A stretch of 64,000 nucleotides of DNA. Source: CAYLKK01 sp964412505. Its GTDB lineage: Bacteria > Pseudomonadota > Alphaproteobacteria > UBA3830 > CAYLKK01. The stretch's first letter is position 1; each line of letters starts with the position of its first letter. Shown piece by piece: positions 55,145 to 64,000 of the stretch. The position numbers were made by a program, and so were the translations under genes. The notes under the pieces were generated by a model. The model saw nothing but the letters and a program-made list of their open reading frames with translations. It did no database searches and was not told where the DNA came from. The stretch lies in contig CAYPOM010000006.1 of NCBI GenBank assembly GCA_964412505.1, forward strand, positions 1-64,000, in the 5' to 3' direction.

Positions 55145-55861
55145 CTACATAGCTATATTTATAATTTCTTTAAAACTGTATGCATCTAAACATGCATTTC
55201 CTACTAGAATTCCATCTATTTTTTCTATATTTAGGAATTTTTCTGCATTAGATACTTTTATTGATCCGCCATATAATACAGGCACTTTCTCTCCTGTTAA
55301 TTTTATTACATGCTCTACAATAAATTCAGCGACTTCTTCTACCTCTGCTACGCTTGGCACTCTGCCAGTACCTATAGCCCATACAGGTTCATATGCTACA
55401 ATTAAATCGTGGAAATTAACGTCATCATTTTTACGTGTAAGTATATTCAATTGAGCTCTAATAATCTCGAACCTCTGTTTCCTCTGACTTACTTTTTCAC
55501 CTACACATAGCACTGGCTTTAATTCATTACAGATTGCACTTCTAAGCTTCTTGTCTATAATCTCATTTGATTCTTGATGATTAATCCTTCTTTCTGAATG
55601 GCCTATAAGAACGTACTCGCAGCCACATTCCTTTAACATAGCTGCACTGATATCCCCTGTGTATGCGCCATAATCTTCGTAATAACAATCTTGCGCTCCA
55701 TATTTAAAATTAATCCCGTCAACATACCCAAAGAACGTGTAAGGAAAAAATACACAAATGTTTTGCAGTGTTTCATTGGATAATTCATTTATAGAATTGA
55801 TATATTCACAAATATTCTTTATCTTTCCGTTCATTTTGAAGTTACCGAAAACTAATTTCAT
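55145..55861 (-). CDS. tpiA: Triose-phosphate isomerase
   Basis: The 238-residue enzyme interconverts dihydroxyacetone phosphate and glyceraldehyde 3-phosphate. Active-site elements are Lys in GNFKMN (with Phe for the usual Trp), His in IGHSERR, Glu in AYEPVWAIGTG and the phosphate loop YGGSIK. The ribosome-binding site AGGTC precedes the ATG. It is divergent from the PpiD-like gene. Confidence 0.95.
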   Translation of the reverse strand: MKLVFGNFKMNGKIKNICEYINSINELSNETLQNICVFFPYTFFGYVDGINFKYGAQDCYYEDYGAYTGDISAAMLKECGCEYVLIGHSERRINHQESNEIIDKKLRSAICNELKPVLCVGEKVSQRKQRFEIIRAQLNILTRKNDDVNFHDLIVAYEPVWAIGTGRVPSVAEVEEVAEFIVEHVIKLTGEKVPVLYGGSIKVSNAEKFLNIEKIDGILVGNACLDAYSFKEIINIAM

Positions 55862-55945
55862 AAAAGACCTCGCAAATTAGTGATATCATGTTATAATACT
55901 ACATTATATGATATGTTCTAATAAAATATTTAAGGAAGTGTATAT

Positions 55946-57556
55946 ATGCTCGGTTTTATAAGAAAACATTCTGGTTCTTGGTTCGTAAAGTTGTTTTTAG
56001 GAATGATTGCTTTTACGTTTTTATTCTTTTTTGGCATGTCTGATGTAATTCGTAGGTATATGGGGAAAGACTATGTCGTTAAAGTTGGTGATGTTAAAAT
56101 AGGACCTAATTTACTTAGATTCGAAGTACAAAAACGTTCCAATCAATTTAAGAAAATGAACATAAATAATGAGAACTTAATCTTAGGAATTGTAATTAAC
56201 CAGATAATCGATGAATTACTTACAGACCAAATAGCTAACTTTTCTGGTATTTCAGTTGGCGAAAGGTTAGTAAAGACATATATACGCAGCATTGCTGGTT
56301 TTGTAGATCAAGATGGCAATTTAAAAAAACGTGAAATAATGAATTTAATGGCTAATATGGGCTTACCAGAAGAAGATTTCATAAATTTCATAAAAAGAAA
56401 TATAGAAAGCAATATAATTAGCGGTACGTTGTCTAATGTCTTACCGTCTTGTATAGCTCCTTTTTATATTACCGCAAATCTTGAAATGCGTAATATAAAA
56501 TATGTAGAGATTTCTTCAAACGATGTTCGCGAAAAAGTTGCAAATCCCACCGAAGATGATCTAAATGATTTCTACACAAAGAATGGAGAGTTGTTCAAAC
56601 TTCCAGAATCGAGAGATTTTACTGTTTTGATGATAGATGAGAAAAGATTACGTAATACGATAAATGTTTCAGAAGAAGACATAAAGAAAGAGTATAATAA
56701 TTCTAATGAAACAGATGATTTATCTGTAGTTCACGATAAAATAAGGAATAATCTTGTAGCGGAAGCTTTAGAAAATAAGATAGAAGATTTAAAGAGAGAA
56801 ATAGAGGACGATCTTACAGCTGGAATTTCGTGCAAAGACGTCGCTAAAAAATATAATTTACGAATTTCAGAATTCAAAAAAATAACAAAGGATTACGTTA
56901 CACCATCTGGATACAAAGAAACTGAGTTACCATTTATGAAGAAGGCTATAGATGTTGCTTTTTCTCTTGATGAAGGACTTGAAAGTTCGTTTGCTTATGC
57001 GCTAGATAAAAAGAACAATAGAATTCATTGGTTGATACGCTCTAACAAAATAACTCCAGAACGAGTAGATAGTTTTGATAATGTAAAAAAGAAAGTTAGA
57101 AATGAGTTCATGAAATTCGCTTTAAATAAAGCTATGGTGGATTTAGCTAACAGTTACGTATCTCAAATAAATGATGGATTAGCTATAGAATCTGTCACTA
57201 AAGGTTCTATACATAAAATTCGCGATATTTCAAGGAATATGGCGCTTACTGACGATAAAATCAAAGGCATGAAACTAGAGCAAGCATCATTAGATATAAT
57301 AACAGATACTGAATTATTAAAGTCTGGATTTTTCTCTAGTGGCGATAAGTATATAGTATTCCAAGTAGTTGGAATAGATGCTCCTAAGGATATTAACAAG
57401 GAGAAAATGGAAGAATATGGCAGAAAATTGGCTAAGGAATTAAACAACGATTTATATGTAGAAATGAAGCGATATTTTGCTGAAAAACTCGGCATAAAAA
57501 TCAACAAGGATTTACTAAAACACGGAGAAGAACAAATTCCAGATATTGATTTTTAG
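55946..57556 (+). CDS. ppiD: PpiD/SurA-N-like periplasmic chaperone, parvulin domain apparently missing
   Basis: The 536-residue product has an N-terminal membrane anchor (about 12-32, WFVKLFLGMIAFTFLFFFGM) and SurA_N-type helices (about 36-200). This is the PpiD layout. After PTEDDLNDFYTKNGELFKLPESRDFTVLMID and EEDIKKEYN, where alphaproteobacterial PpiD proteins continue into a PpiC parvulin domain, this one goes straight to SVVHDKIRNNLVAEALENKIEDLKREI, which resembles the segment after the PPIase domain. A deletion of roughly 100 residues is the simplest reading. It would act as a membrane-anchored chaperone without isomerase activity. Confidence 0.75.
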   Translation: MLGFIRKHSGSWFVKLFLGMIAFTFLFFFGMSDVIRRYMGKDYVVKVGDVKIGPNLLRFEVQKRSNQFKKMNINNENLILGIVINQIIDELLTDQIANFSGISVGERLVKTYIRSIAGFVDQDGNLKKREIMNLMANMGLPEEDFINFIKRNIESNIISGTLSNVLPSCIAPFYITANLEMRNIKYVEISSNDVREKVANPTEDDLNDFYTKNGELFKLPESRDFTVLMIDEKRLRNTINVSEEDIKKEYNNSNETDDLSVVHDKIRNNLVAEALENKIEDLKREIEDDLTAGISCKDVAKKYNLRISEFKKITKDYVTPSGYKETELPFMKKAIDVAFSLDEGLESSFAYALDKKNNRIHWLIRSNKITPERVDSFDNVKKKVRNEFMKFALNKAMVDLANSYVSQINDGLAIESVTKGSIHKIRDISRNMALTDDKIKGMKLEQASLDIITDTELLKSGFFSSGDKYIVFQVVGIDAPKDINKEKMEEYGRKLAKELNNDLYVEMKRYFAEKLGIKINKDLLKHGEEQIPDIDF

Positions 57557-58082
57557 TAGATATGTAAGTGGCGATTCGTTGTTCATTTAATAAGCAAGCA
57601 GATTAAAAAAGAATCTGAATGGAATATTGAAAGAATAGTCGATAGGTTTTGTATTTGGTATATCATTTAAATTTATTTTTAAATGTATACTGGCCACTAA
57701 TAACACACAACTTAGATGTATAGTCTTTTCACCATAGGAGGCTATACACTCTAAATATCTCGGAAACTGTAAGTTTACTAGGTAATGCTACATCATAGTT
57801 AAATTCGTAGTTATATGTTTTCCAAATATTTAACTTCTAAACAATTTAATAATAACGCACTAAAAACAATCTATATACATAGCATTAAATCATGGCTCAG
57901 TATAAAGTAAATGCATTTCAGAAAGATTTAAGTAGAGAAATATACTTAATACAAAAAAGTAAATCTAATTTAGTTAGATAAATGTTCGTGACATATCTGT
58001 TTTTAAAAAGCAAAGAAAAAATTTAGCAATATATAAAAATTTGGTGTAGTATTATAAATATAGAGTATTTTGGATTTTTTGA
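57557..58082. other. Long intergenic region upstream of recA with two hairpins
   Basis: About 525 bases without an open gene. A hairpin at 57658-57690 has 13 pairs with one bulged base around a TTTATT loop, and is nearly all A/T. A second pairs TGTATAG (57717-57723) with CTATACA (57742-57748). No tRNA, tmRNA or RNase P signature is seen. No alphaproteobacterial SOS box of the GAAC-N7-GTTC form is visible before recA. Confidence 0.5.
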
Positions 58083-59105
58083 ATGGAAAAGAAGAAGGCA
58101 TTAGAAGCGGCAGTTGCGCAGATAGAAAAAGCGTTTGGTCGCGGTTCGGTTATGAAGTTAGGGCAGAGATCTGCGATCGTTGATACAGAAGTTGTTTCTA
58201 CTGGTTCGATCGGTCTAGATATAGCGCTAGGAGTCGGAGGATTTCCAAAAGGAAGAATTATAGAAGTGTTCGGCCCAGAAAGCTCAGGTAAAACTACTTT
58301 AGCTCTACATACTGTAGCTGAATCTCAAAAATTAGGTGGAACTTGTGCGTACATAGATGCAGAGCATGCATTAGACCCAGTTTATGCAAAAAATTTAGGC
58401 GTAAATGTTGATGAGCTAATATTGTCTCAGCCTGATACTGGTGAACAAGCATTGGAAATCGCTGACACATTAGTACGTTCTGGAGCTATTGACGTTCTAG
58501 TAGTGGACAGCGTCGCAGCGTTAGTACCTAAAGCTGAAATCGAAGGGGAAATGGGCGATTCTCATATGGGTTTACAAGCTAGGTTGATGAGCCAGGCGTT
58601 ACGTAAATTGACTGCCACAGTAGCTAAGTCAAACTGTATAATGATTTTTATTAACCAGATTAGAATGAAAATAGGTGTGTTTTTTGGCAGCCCAGAAACA
58701 ACGACTGGCGGGAACGCATTGAAATTTTATTCTTCTATTCGCGTAGATATTCGTAGAATCGGTTCAATAAAAGACAAAGATCAAATTATAGGAAATCAGG
58801 TTAAAGTAAAAATAGTAAAGAACAAAGTCGCGCCTCCATTTAGAGTAGTAGATTTTGATATTATATATAGCGAAGGAATTTCTAAATTTGGAGAACTAAT
58901 AGATATAGGTGTAAAAGCTGGTTTTGTCGATAAATCTGGAGCATGGTTCTCAATGGGAGACCAGAAACTGGGCCAAGGTAGAGAAGCAGCAAAAGCATTT
59001 CTAAAAGAAAATCCTCAGGTTGCACAAAAATTAGAATCTTTAATTAGAAATAAACCAGACGCTGTAAATAATTTAGATATAGATTTAGATGCTTCCAGTG
59101 ACTAA
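58083..59105 (+). CDS. recA: Recombinase RecA
   Basis: The 340-residue recombinase forms filaments on single-stranded DNA, loaded here by AddAB ends. Walker A GPESSGKT is at 64-71; further signatures are YIDAEHALDP, VLVVDSVAALVPKAEIEG, and FINQIRMKIGVFFGSPETTTGGNALKFY. The acidic tail ends LDIDLDASSD. Length is normal. comF follows after 18 bases, so the two may be co-transcribed. Confidence 0.98.
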   Translation: MEKKKALEAAVAQIEKAFGRGSVMKLGQRSAIVDTEVVSTGSIGLDIALGVGGFPKGRIIEVFGPESSGKTTLALHTVAESQKLGGTCAYIDAEHALDPVYAKNLGVNVDELILSQPDTGEQALEIADTLVRSGAIDVLVVDSVAALVPKAEIEGEMGDSHMGLQARLMSQALRKLTATVAKSNCIMIFINQIRMKIGVFFGSPETTTGGNALKFYSSIRVDIRRIGSIKDKDQIIGNQVKVKIVKNKVAPPFRVVDFDIIYSEGISKFGELIDIGVKAGFVDKSGAWFSMGDQKLGQGREAAKAFLKENPQVAQKLESLIRNKPDAVNNLDIDLDASSD

Positions 59106-59123
59106 ATAAGTATTTCTCCGCAT

Positions 59124-59822
59124 ATGCTCATCGAAAAAATATTAGATATTATATTCCCTAGACGGTGCGTATTTTGCGGAGATTTAATAGACTCAGCGGA
59201 TGTTTGTCCTGAATGTTGGAAAAACGTGTTTTGGATTTCTGCGCCGATTTGCGATATTTGTGGCAAACCTCTTGAATATTCTGATACAAGTTTATGCTAT
59301 TCATGCATGTCACACAAATTCTGTTTTAATAAGAGCAGGTCAGTTTTCGTGTATGACGATATTACAAAAAATGCGATTTTAAACTTTAAGCATAGAGAAG
59401 CAACTTACATGAGTAAAACTTTTGCTTCTTGGTTGTATAGAGTCGGTAAAGAAATTTTAGAAGATACACACATTATAACATCTGTTCCAATGTATAGAAC
59501 AAAGCTGCTTAAACGAATGTTTAATCAATCTGCGATTTTAGCTAATGATCTTGCCAATTTATGTGGCGTATATAGAAATAACCTGCTTTTAAAAAAGATA
59601 AAAGATACTCACACGCAAGAGGGTCTTACTCTTGAAGAAAGAAGAAGAAATCTAATCGGCACTTTTACTGTTAATGAGAAGTGTAAAAGTATAATCAAAG
59701 GGAAAAATATTACAGTAGTAGATGATGTACTTACTACTGGATCTACGATTAATGAATGCGCAAAAGTACTTAAACAAAATGGAGCTAGTAAAGTATATGC
59801 GCTAACATTAGCTAAAACATAA
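59124..59822 (+). CDS. comF: ComF family phosphoribosyltransferase-like protein
   Basis: The 232-residue protein has an N-terminal zinc region (RRCVFCG, CPECW, CDICG, CYSCM) and a phosphoribosyltransferase domain with PRPP loop ITVVDDVLTTGSTINEC near residues 197-212. ComF proteins assist DNA uptake in competent bacteria, and their role elsewhere is unclear. It follows recA by 18 bases. All eight cysteines are present. Confidence 0.92.
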   Translation: MLIEKILDIIFPRRCVFCGDLIDSADVCPECWKNVFWISAPICDICGKPLEYSDTSLCYSCMSHKFCFNKSRSVFVYDDITKNAILNFKHREATYMSKTFASWLYRVGKEILEDTHIITSVPMYRTKLLKRMFNQSAILANDLANLCGVYRNNLLLKKIKDTHTQEGLTLEERRRNLIGTFTVNEKCKSIIKGKNITVVDDVLTTGSTINECAKVLKQNGASKVYALTLAKT

Positions 59823-59860
59823 ATAATTACCTGGTATTTTTTGTTAAATATTCACACCGT

Positions 59861-60880
59861 TTATTGCTTAATTTTTTTATCATTCAAAAAGTTCTTGATT
59901 GCTTGAGATAAATGTTTTTGACAATACATATACAAGATCCTTTGGCTAACATTTCTATAAACATTTTCTAATCTTAACTCGTATTGTTCATCAATTAATG
60001 AGTATAAGAAATATCCAACGTAGTAGAATGTGCTAACTGGTAAAATGCAATCATGAAATATCAAACCAGATTTTTTGTTGATGTAGAATCCTAACCCATA
60101 TGAAATTTTTGGAATATTTGTATGTACAGTATACTCTAGCATTTTTTTGATGTTTTCTTTGCTATATAAAAATTTAATTATTTTGCAAAGCTCACTGCTA
60201 CTAGAAATCACGCCCCCACAGAAACTACCCCCAGTCCATTTCCCTTTTATCTGAGGGTTATTCGGAAAACTTAGATCCATGCTAGCTCTTAAATCTGGGT
60301 TCGATTTATATAAATCTAAATATGTCGAATCACTTATCAAAAATGTATTCTTTAATCCTAGTTCTTCAAAAAAATTTGAGCATAAAGTAATGAAACTTTT
60401 TTTAGAAATGTACTCTAAAATTTTTCCAGCAATTATATAATTGCAATTATCATATCTAAAAACTTGCCCAGGGTGAGCATGCTTAACATTTTTTGCAAAA
60501 TCAACTCCACTAGAATGTGTCAATAGGTGTTTTATTTGTACACCATCTAAAGTATTCATGTTTATTGCATTTGAAAATAATCTACTGGAACTTTTAATTT
60601 CTTCTAGTTTGTCTTCATTTAATATATCTGTAACATATAGATCAATATCATCTACGTATTTTACCACCAAATACGCAGTAATTTGCTTAGATAATGAACC
60701 TATAAAAAATTGAGTGTTCTCATCTACATATTTGCTGTGTTTAACTATATTGTCGTTTCTGTATAATATTCCACTAAATGATAATTCATTATTGAGATAT
60801 TCGAATATGTAGCTAGCTGATAAAAATATAAGAGCTACTAATAACGTTTTGACTTTTATGCTATTTTTCGTCTTACACAT
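59861..60880 (-). CDS. Beta-lactamase-like serine hydrolase
   Basis: The 339-residue product starts with an N-terminal hydrophobic segment (about 10-25). It has the SxxK nucleophile motif Ser62-Leu-Ser-Lys65 (IGSLSKQITAY), LLTHSSGV and the YxN motif at 143-145 (RYDNCNYIIAG). The usual third HxG/KTG motif is not obvious; HDC at GLIFHDC may take its place. The family includes class C beta-lactamases and D,D-peptidases. Start ATG 60880 lies inside the last codons of rodA (25-base overlap), which suggests coupling and a cell-wall role. Confidence 0.8.
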   Translation of the reverse strand: MCKTKNSIKVKTLLVALIFLSASYIFEYLNNELSFSGILYRNDNIVKHSKYVDENTQFFIGSLSKQITAYLVVKYVDDIDLYVTDILNEDKLEEIKSSSRLFSNAINMNTLDGVQIKHLLTHSSGVDFAKNVKHAHPGQVFRYDNCNYIIAGKILEYISKKSFITLCSNFFEELGLKNTFLISDSTYLDLYKSNPDLRASMDLSFPNNPQIKGKWTGGSFCGGVISSSSELCKIIKFLYSKENIKKMLEYTVHTNIPKISYGLGFYINKKSGLIFHDCILPVSTFYYVGYFLYSLIDEQYELRLENVYRNVSQRILYMYCQKHLSQAIKNFLNDKKIKQ

Positions 60881-62052
60881 GAAATTGCTAGTCCTAAAGA
60901 AATAGATAATGTAAGTAAAGAGCTTCCTCCATATGATAAAAATGGAATAGGGATTCCGACTACAGGGACAAGTCCTATAACCATGGATATATTTATAAAA
61001 GCATGTAAAAATATCATTATAGCGACTCCCAAACAAACATATTTATCAAACCTATTTTTCGCTCTAAAATACATGTATATCAGATAGTAGATTAAAAAAA
61101 GAAATAAAATCACTATCAATACAGCTATAAAAAAACCTCCCTCTTCTAATATGGCAGTAAATATAAAATCAGTATTTTTTTCTGGAAGAAAATTAAGAGC
61201 GGATTGTGAACCTGCTGCATATCCTTTTCCATATATTCCACCGGACCCAGCTGCTATTTTAGATTGCAAGATGTGATAACCTGTTCCAAGTGGATCTCTT
61301 TCTGGGTCTAGAAAAGTTAGTACTCGTGATTTCTGGTATGGTCTCAAAGCGAACCATATACATGGCATAGATATTAACACTGAAGCAATTAACATAATTA
61401 TATATTTTAGAGGGAATCCAGCTGTAAATATTATTGCAGCTCCTATGCCTAAAAATAACAATGCTGTTCCCAAGTCAGGTTGTTTTGCTATTAATATAAC
61501 TGGCACCATTAGTATGCAGATTGCTCCAATATGCTCCTTTAATTTAACTGTATTTATGCTTGATCTTTGATTGTAATATCTTGCTAATGCAATAATTATA
61601 GTAAATTTTGCTATTTCCGATGGTTGAAGAGATATTATGTATAAATCGATCCATCTTTGTGCTCCTAATTTTGTGGAACCAAAAAAATGCACTATTATTA
61701 ATACAAAAATTGATGTTATATAAATTGGGTAAGCAAATGCTTCAAAGTTTCTTTTATCTAGAGAAGCGACGAAAAATATTATAACTATTGCTGCAGCAAT
61801 TTTAAATGTGTGCTTTATAAATATAGTATTTAAAGATAATCCATTTATCGAAAATTGATACAAACAACTTAGCGCGAATAAAGAAAATAAACAAAAGAAT
61901 AAAGGCCAAAAAGCAAAAAAAATATCCAATGCTATTTTTAAAAAATCTCCACATAAATTAGATTGAACAAGATATTTTATTCTTCTGTGGGAAAGCATAT
62001 CAATATTGCTATTTTTTTTGTTATTTAACTTGATTGCTTTTTTCATTTTCAT
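60856..62052 (-). CDS. rodA: RodA SEDS peptidoglycan glycosyltransferase
   Basis: The 398-residue multi-pass protein is a SEDS family member. Boxes are KLGAQRWIDLYIISLQPSEIAKFTIII, KQPDLGTALLFLGIGAAI, and a C-terminal GLVPVVGIPIPFLSYGGSSLL. RodA polymerises glycan strands in the elongasome with PBP2 and MreBCD; mrdA is not adjacent. The last codons overlap the serine hydrolase gene. RodA is preferred over FtsW because of the GAQRWIDL and GIPIPFLSYGGSS context. Confidence 0.93.
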   Translation of the reverse strand: MKMKKAIKLNNKKNSNIDMLSHRRIKYLVQSNLCGDFLKIALDIFFAFWPLFFCLFSLFALSCLYQFSINGLSLNTIFIKHTFKIAAAIVIIFFVASLDKRNFEAFAYPIYITSIFVLIIVHFFGSTKLGAQRWIDLYIISLQPSEIAKFTIIIALARYYNQRSSINTVKLKEHIGAICILMVPVILIAKQPDLGTALLFLGIGAAIIFTAGFPLKYIIMLIASVLISMPCIWFALRPYQKSRVLTFLDPERDPLGTGYHILQSKIAAGSGGIYGKGYAAGSQSALNFLPEKNTDFIFTAILEEGGFFIAVLIVILFLFLIYYLIYMYFRAKNRFDKYVCLGVAIMIFLHAFINISMVIGLVPVVGIPIPFLSYGGSSLLTLSISLGLAISCVRRKIA

Positions 62053-62148
62053 AATCTTCTAAAAATCTTTATTCCATAAATGCTTAATAGAATATATATT
62101 GCATCTTTTATCATACACAAACAAGTATGTTTTATAATTAATCACCAT

Positions 62149-63588
62149 CTAAAAAATATTTAATATTACTGATGTCGCGCAGTTAATGTTGATTGCAGCT
62201 ATTTCTTTCCCATACTTATCAAAACATCCAGAAAAACCATAATTATTAACCCTAATATATGGAATACCATATTCTATTGCCATAGCTCTTGAAATTAAAT
62301 GATGGTGCTTTGCTTCTTGAGAATTTTTGAACCAACCGTCGTTTGTGATGTTTACGACAAAATCTGCGTTTCTGTAATTTACAGGTGGAAATATTGCTTC
62401 GTAACAGATTTGCAGTAAAATTTTACATCCATTAATTACAAAAATATTTTTAGAGTTTCCTTTTGTAAAAGAGCCAAGTTGGTTTGCTATGCTACTAAAC
62501 TTAATATACTCTTTTGCCGGTATGTATTCTCCAAAAGGCAATAAATGTTGCTTGTCATAGTACTCTACATGATCGTTAGAAAAAATTATTGCAGAATTAT
62601 AATAATTACCATCATTATCTTTTCTAATCGCACCAAATATAAAATTATCGCAATTTTTTAGTACAGGTGAAAGTATATCGCGAACATAACGACTATCTTT
62701 ATCTAAATAAACCCATGGGAATGTCACTTCTGGCCAAATTTCTAGATCTACATGATCACATCTTTCTTGCGATATCTTTATATACTTTTCTAAATTTTTA
62801 ACTGCTAAATCCGTATTCTCTTTATCTGATTGCCAAATGTTACCTTGTACAATTTTTACTTTAATACTTCTTTTGTTATATTCTTGGTCAAGAGTATTTA
62901 TGCGTACTAAACCAAATAGTAAAATAAATGAAAAAATACATACAGCAATATATAATACATTCCTTTTTTTAGTGCCAATATAAAGAGCAAGTAATACAGT
63001 AATTAGGTACGTAAAAAAACTTAATCCATATATAGATATCGCAGACGTAATTTGTAATGGTATAATACTTCCAATCCAACAATACCCAATTATATGCCAA
63101 GTAAATCCAGTAAATGCATATGAAGCTATAATCTCACAAAATACAAAAATCCCTGAACAAATCACAGACAACACAAATTTATTGGATATTATTTTATGCC
63201 AGCATAGTCTAGATATAAAAAATGCAGGAACTAATGAGTAGCATGCCAAATAAATCGGCATAAAAACTACAGAAAATGGCATAAGCCAAAAATACTGATT
63301 TATATCAAATGTTAGAGGTGTATATACCCAATATAAATTCCCAAGATAAACACAAAAAAAAGCCGCAAATGTTTTTTTATATATTTGCATATTCTTTTTT
63401 AAGTCTTCAATAATATATGAAAAAATTACAGATAAGTTTAGAACAAATAAACAAGCTGTTGCTAAATTTTCTTTCGAAAGAGCAGAAAGAGCAATAAGTA
63501 AAATACAGTGACAGTATAAAGCCGCACCGCTTCCTTTATTTTGATTAAAACAAGACACGAATTGATTAATACATGATAAAATTTCCAT
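62149..63588 (-). CDS. lnt: Apolipoprotein N-acyltransferase
   Basis: The 479-residue inner-membrane enzyme adds the third acyl chain to lipoproteins. Membrane helices fill the N-terminal part. The nitrilase-like periplasmic domain has the catalytic Glu in LEIWPEVTFPW, the Lys in EYYDKQHLLPFGEYIPAK and the Cys in LQICYEAIFPP. It lies between gatB and rodA on the same strand, with a 96-base gap to rodA. Its presence agrees with the lipoproteins found in the window. Confidence 0.95.
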   Translation of the reverse strand: MEILSCINQFVSCFNQNKGSGAALYCHCILLIALSALSKENLATACLFVLNLSVIFSYIIEDLKKNMQIYKKTFAAFFCVYLGNLYWVYTPLTFDINQYFWLMPFSVVFMPIYLACYSLVPAFFISRLCWHKIISNKFVLSVICSGIFVFCEIIASYAFTGFTWHIIGYCWIGSIIPLQITSAISIYGLSFFTYLITVLLALYIGTKKRNVLYIAVCIFSFILLFGLVRINTLDQEYNKRSIKVKIVQGNIWQSDKENTDLAVKNLEKYIKISQERCDHVDLEIWPEVTFPWVYLDKDSRYVRDILSPVLKNCDNFIFGAIRKDNDGNYYNSAIIFSNDHVEYYDKQHLLPFGEYIPAKEYIKFSSIANQLGSFTKGNSKNIFVINGCKILLQICYEAIFPPVNYRNADFVVNITNDGWFKNSQEAKHHHLISRAMAIEYGIPYIRVNNYGFSGCFDKYGKEIAAININCATSVILNIF

Positions 63589-63630
63589 ATACTTATGCTG
63601 CCTTCTTATGTATCCACAATCCAGCTAAAT

Positions 63631-63653
63631 AGGCGAGGCAGTTAGCCTCACCT
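63631..63653 (-). terminator. Terminator-like hairpin after gatB
   Basis: AGGCGAGGC (63631-63639) pairs with GCCTCACCT (63645-63653), nine pairs with one G-U, around a five-base loop. It is GC-rich against an AT-rich background, and lies just after the gatB stop. The minus-strand side continues ATTTAG, a weak U tract; the plus-strand side is T-rich. Confidence 0.5.
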
Positions 63654-63667
63654 TTGCTTTTTATGCT

Positions 63668-64000
63668 TTATTTTTGAAGTTCTTCTAAAAGAATTTCATT
63701 CAATAATTTCGGATTAAGTTTACCCCCAGTTTTCTTCATGACTTGTCCAACAAAAAATCCGAATAATTTGTCTTTCCCAGATTTATACTCTAAAACCTTA
63801 TCTGCATTCGTTTCTAGGATTTCTCTAATTTCTTGAGCTATAACGTTAGCATCAGAAACCTGAACTAATCCTTTTTCTTTCACAACTGATTCTGCATCTT
63901 TTCCTGATGTCCACATGTTTTCGAAAACTTCCTTTGCTATTTTAGAAGAAATCGTGCCATCTAAAATTAGCTTGATTAATCCAGCTAAGTTTTCTGCAGA
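63668..64000 (-). CDS. gatB: Aspartyl/glutamyl-tRNA amidotransferase subunit B, C-terminal part
   Basis: The frame runs to the window edge, so only about 110 C-terminal codons are seen. It reads ENLAGLIKLILDGTISSKIAKEVFENMW and ends PKLLNEILLEELQK, the GatB YqeY-like tail that contacts tRNA. GatCAB converts Glu-tRNA-Gln and Asp-tRNA-Asn to the amidated forms. The start lies beyond the window. The ATG inside this frame at 63916 is internal. Confidence 0.93.
   Translation of the reverse strand, partial: SAENLAGLIKLILDGTISSKIAKEVFENMWTSGKDAESVVKEKGLVQVSDANVIAQEIREILETNADKVLEYKSGKDKLFGFFVGQVMKKTGGKLNPKLLNEILLEELQK

Noticed and set aside
55053..55454. 133-codon plus-strand frame over tpiA
   Set aside because: It overlaps the well-supported minus-strand tpiA and looks like an antisense frame.
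57960..58082. SOS (LexA) operator before recA
   Set aside because: No GAAC-N7-GTTC or close variant was found; isolated GTTC occurrences lack a partner.
57557..58082. tmRNA, RNase P or 6S RNA in the recA spacer
   Set aside because: None of the conserved blocks of these RNAs could be recognised; the hairpins are AT-only and short.

Overview
The window is 64 kb of visibly AT-rich, gene-dense bacterial chromosome from an alphaproteobacterium. Lineage markers are rpsT directly upstream of dnaA, the rpmF-plsX-fabH-ihfA-bamE string, an AddAB-type recombination pair behind tsaE, a ChpT-like histidine phosphotransferase, and a DksA with a reduced cysteine set. The AT bias, the dispersed housekeeping genes, several orphan Sec-exported proteins and, above all, a secreted protein ending in a eukaryote-like WH2/central/acidic (WCA) module suggest an obligate intracellular or endosymbiotic organism of the Holosporales/Rickettsiales type. 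The exact taxon cannot be fixed from sequence reading alone.

Layout. 1-0.2 kb: tail of an Rpn/PD-(D/E)XK transposase-like protein. 0.3-2.1 kb: rpmI-rplT-dksA-lepB. 2.2-4.0 kb: a secreted protein with a PARG/macrodomain-like C-terminal half. 4.1-6.3 kb (minus): rho-miaA. 6.6-13.7 kb: pgk, gpsA, a degenerate CapD/FlaA1-like membrane protein, a small secreted protein, a phage-baseplate-like orphan and an EamA transporter. 13.8-16.7 kb (minus): nucleoside (CNT) and SulP transporters. 16.8-22.5 kb: rpsT-dnaA, initiator tRNA-Met, tRNA-Leu, trpS, a small exported protein and recG. 22.6-31.8 kb: rpmF-plsX-fabH-ihfA-bamE, then tsaE-addB-addA. 31.8-35.7 kb (minus): the putative actin nucleation-promoting factor and a small secreted protein. 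35.9-37.8 kb: mreB-mreC. 37.8-53.6 kb (minus): chpT, trkH, yfgM-like/dapE/rmuC, a glycine-zipper lipoprotein, an MFS carrier, then rne and tgt-tamA-tamB. 54-59.8 kb: an orphan membrane protein, tpiA (minus), a PpiD-like chaperone, recA, comF. 59.9-64 kb (minus): gatB (partial), lnt, rodA and a serine hydrolase.

How the genes work together. Envelope biogenesis is strongly represented: lepB, lnt, bamE, tamA/tamB, a PpiD-like chaperone, mreB/mreC/rodA and dapE, consistent with a Gram-negative cell that keeps peptidoglycan and an outer membrane. DNA repair is kept (recA, recG, addAB, rmuC). Metabolite uptake (CNT, SulP, EamA, MFS, TrkH) fits a host-dependent life. The exported orphans (2.2, 10.5, 20.1, 31.8, 35.1 kb) are the best candidates for a host-interaction set.

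Main points for a second look: (1) the secreted polyproline-WH2-central-acidic protein at 31773-35027, a candidate Arp2/3 activator; (2) the exported PARG-like macrodomain protein at 2227-4011; (3) tamB, split by a one-base frameshift exactly at an A10 tract, which transcriptional slippage could correct; (4) alternative, mutually exclusive hairpins in the long leader region of rne; (5) a PpiD homologue that appears to have lost its parvulin domain.
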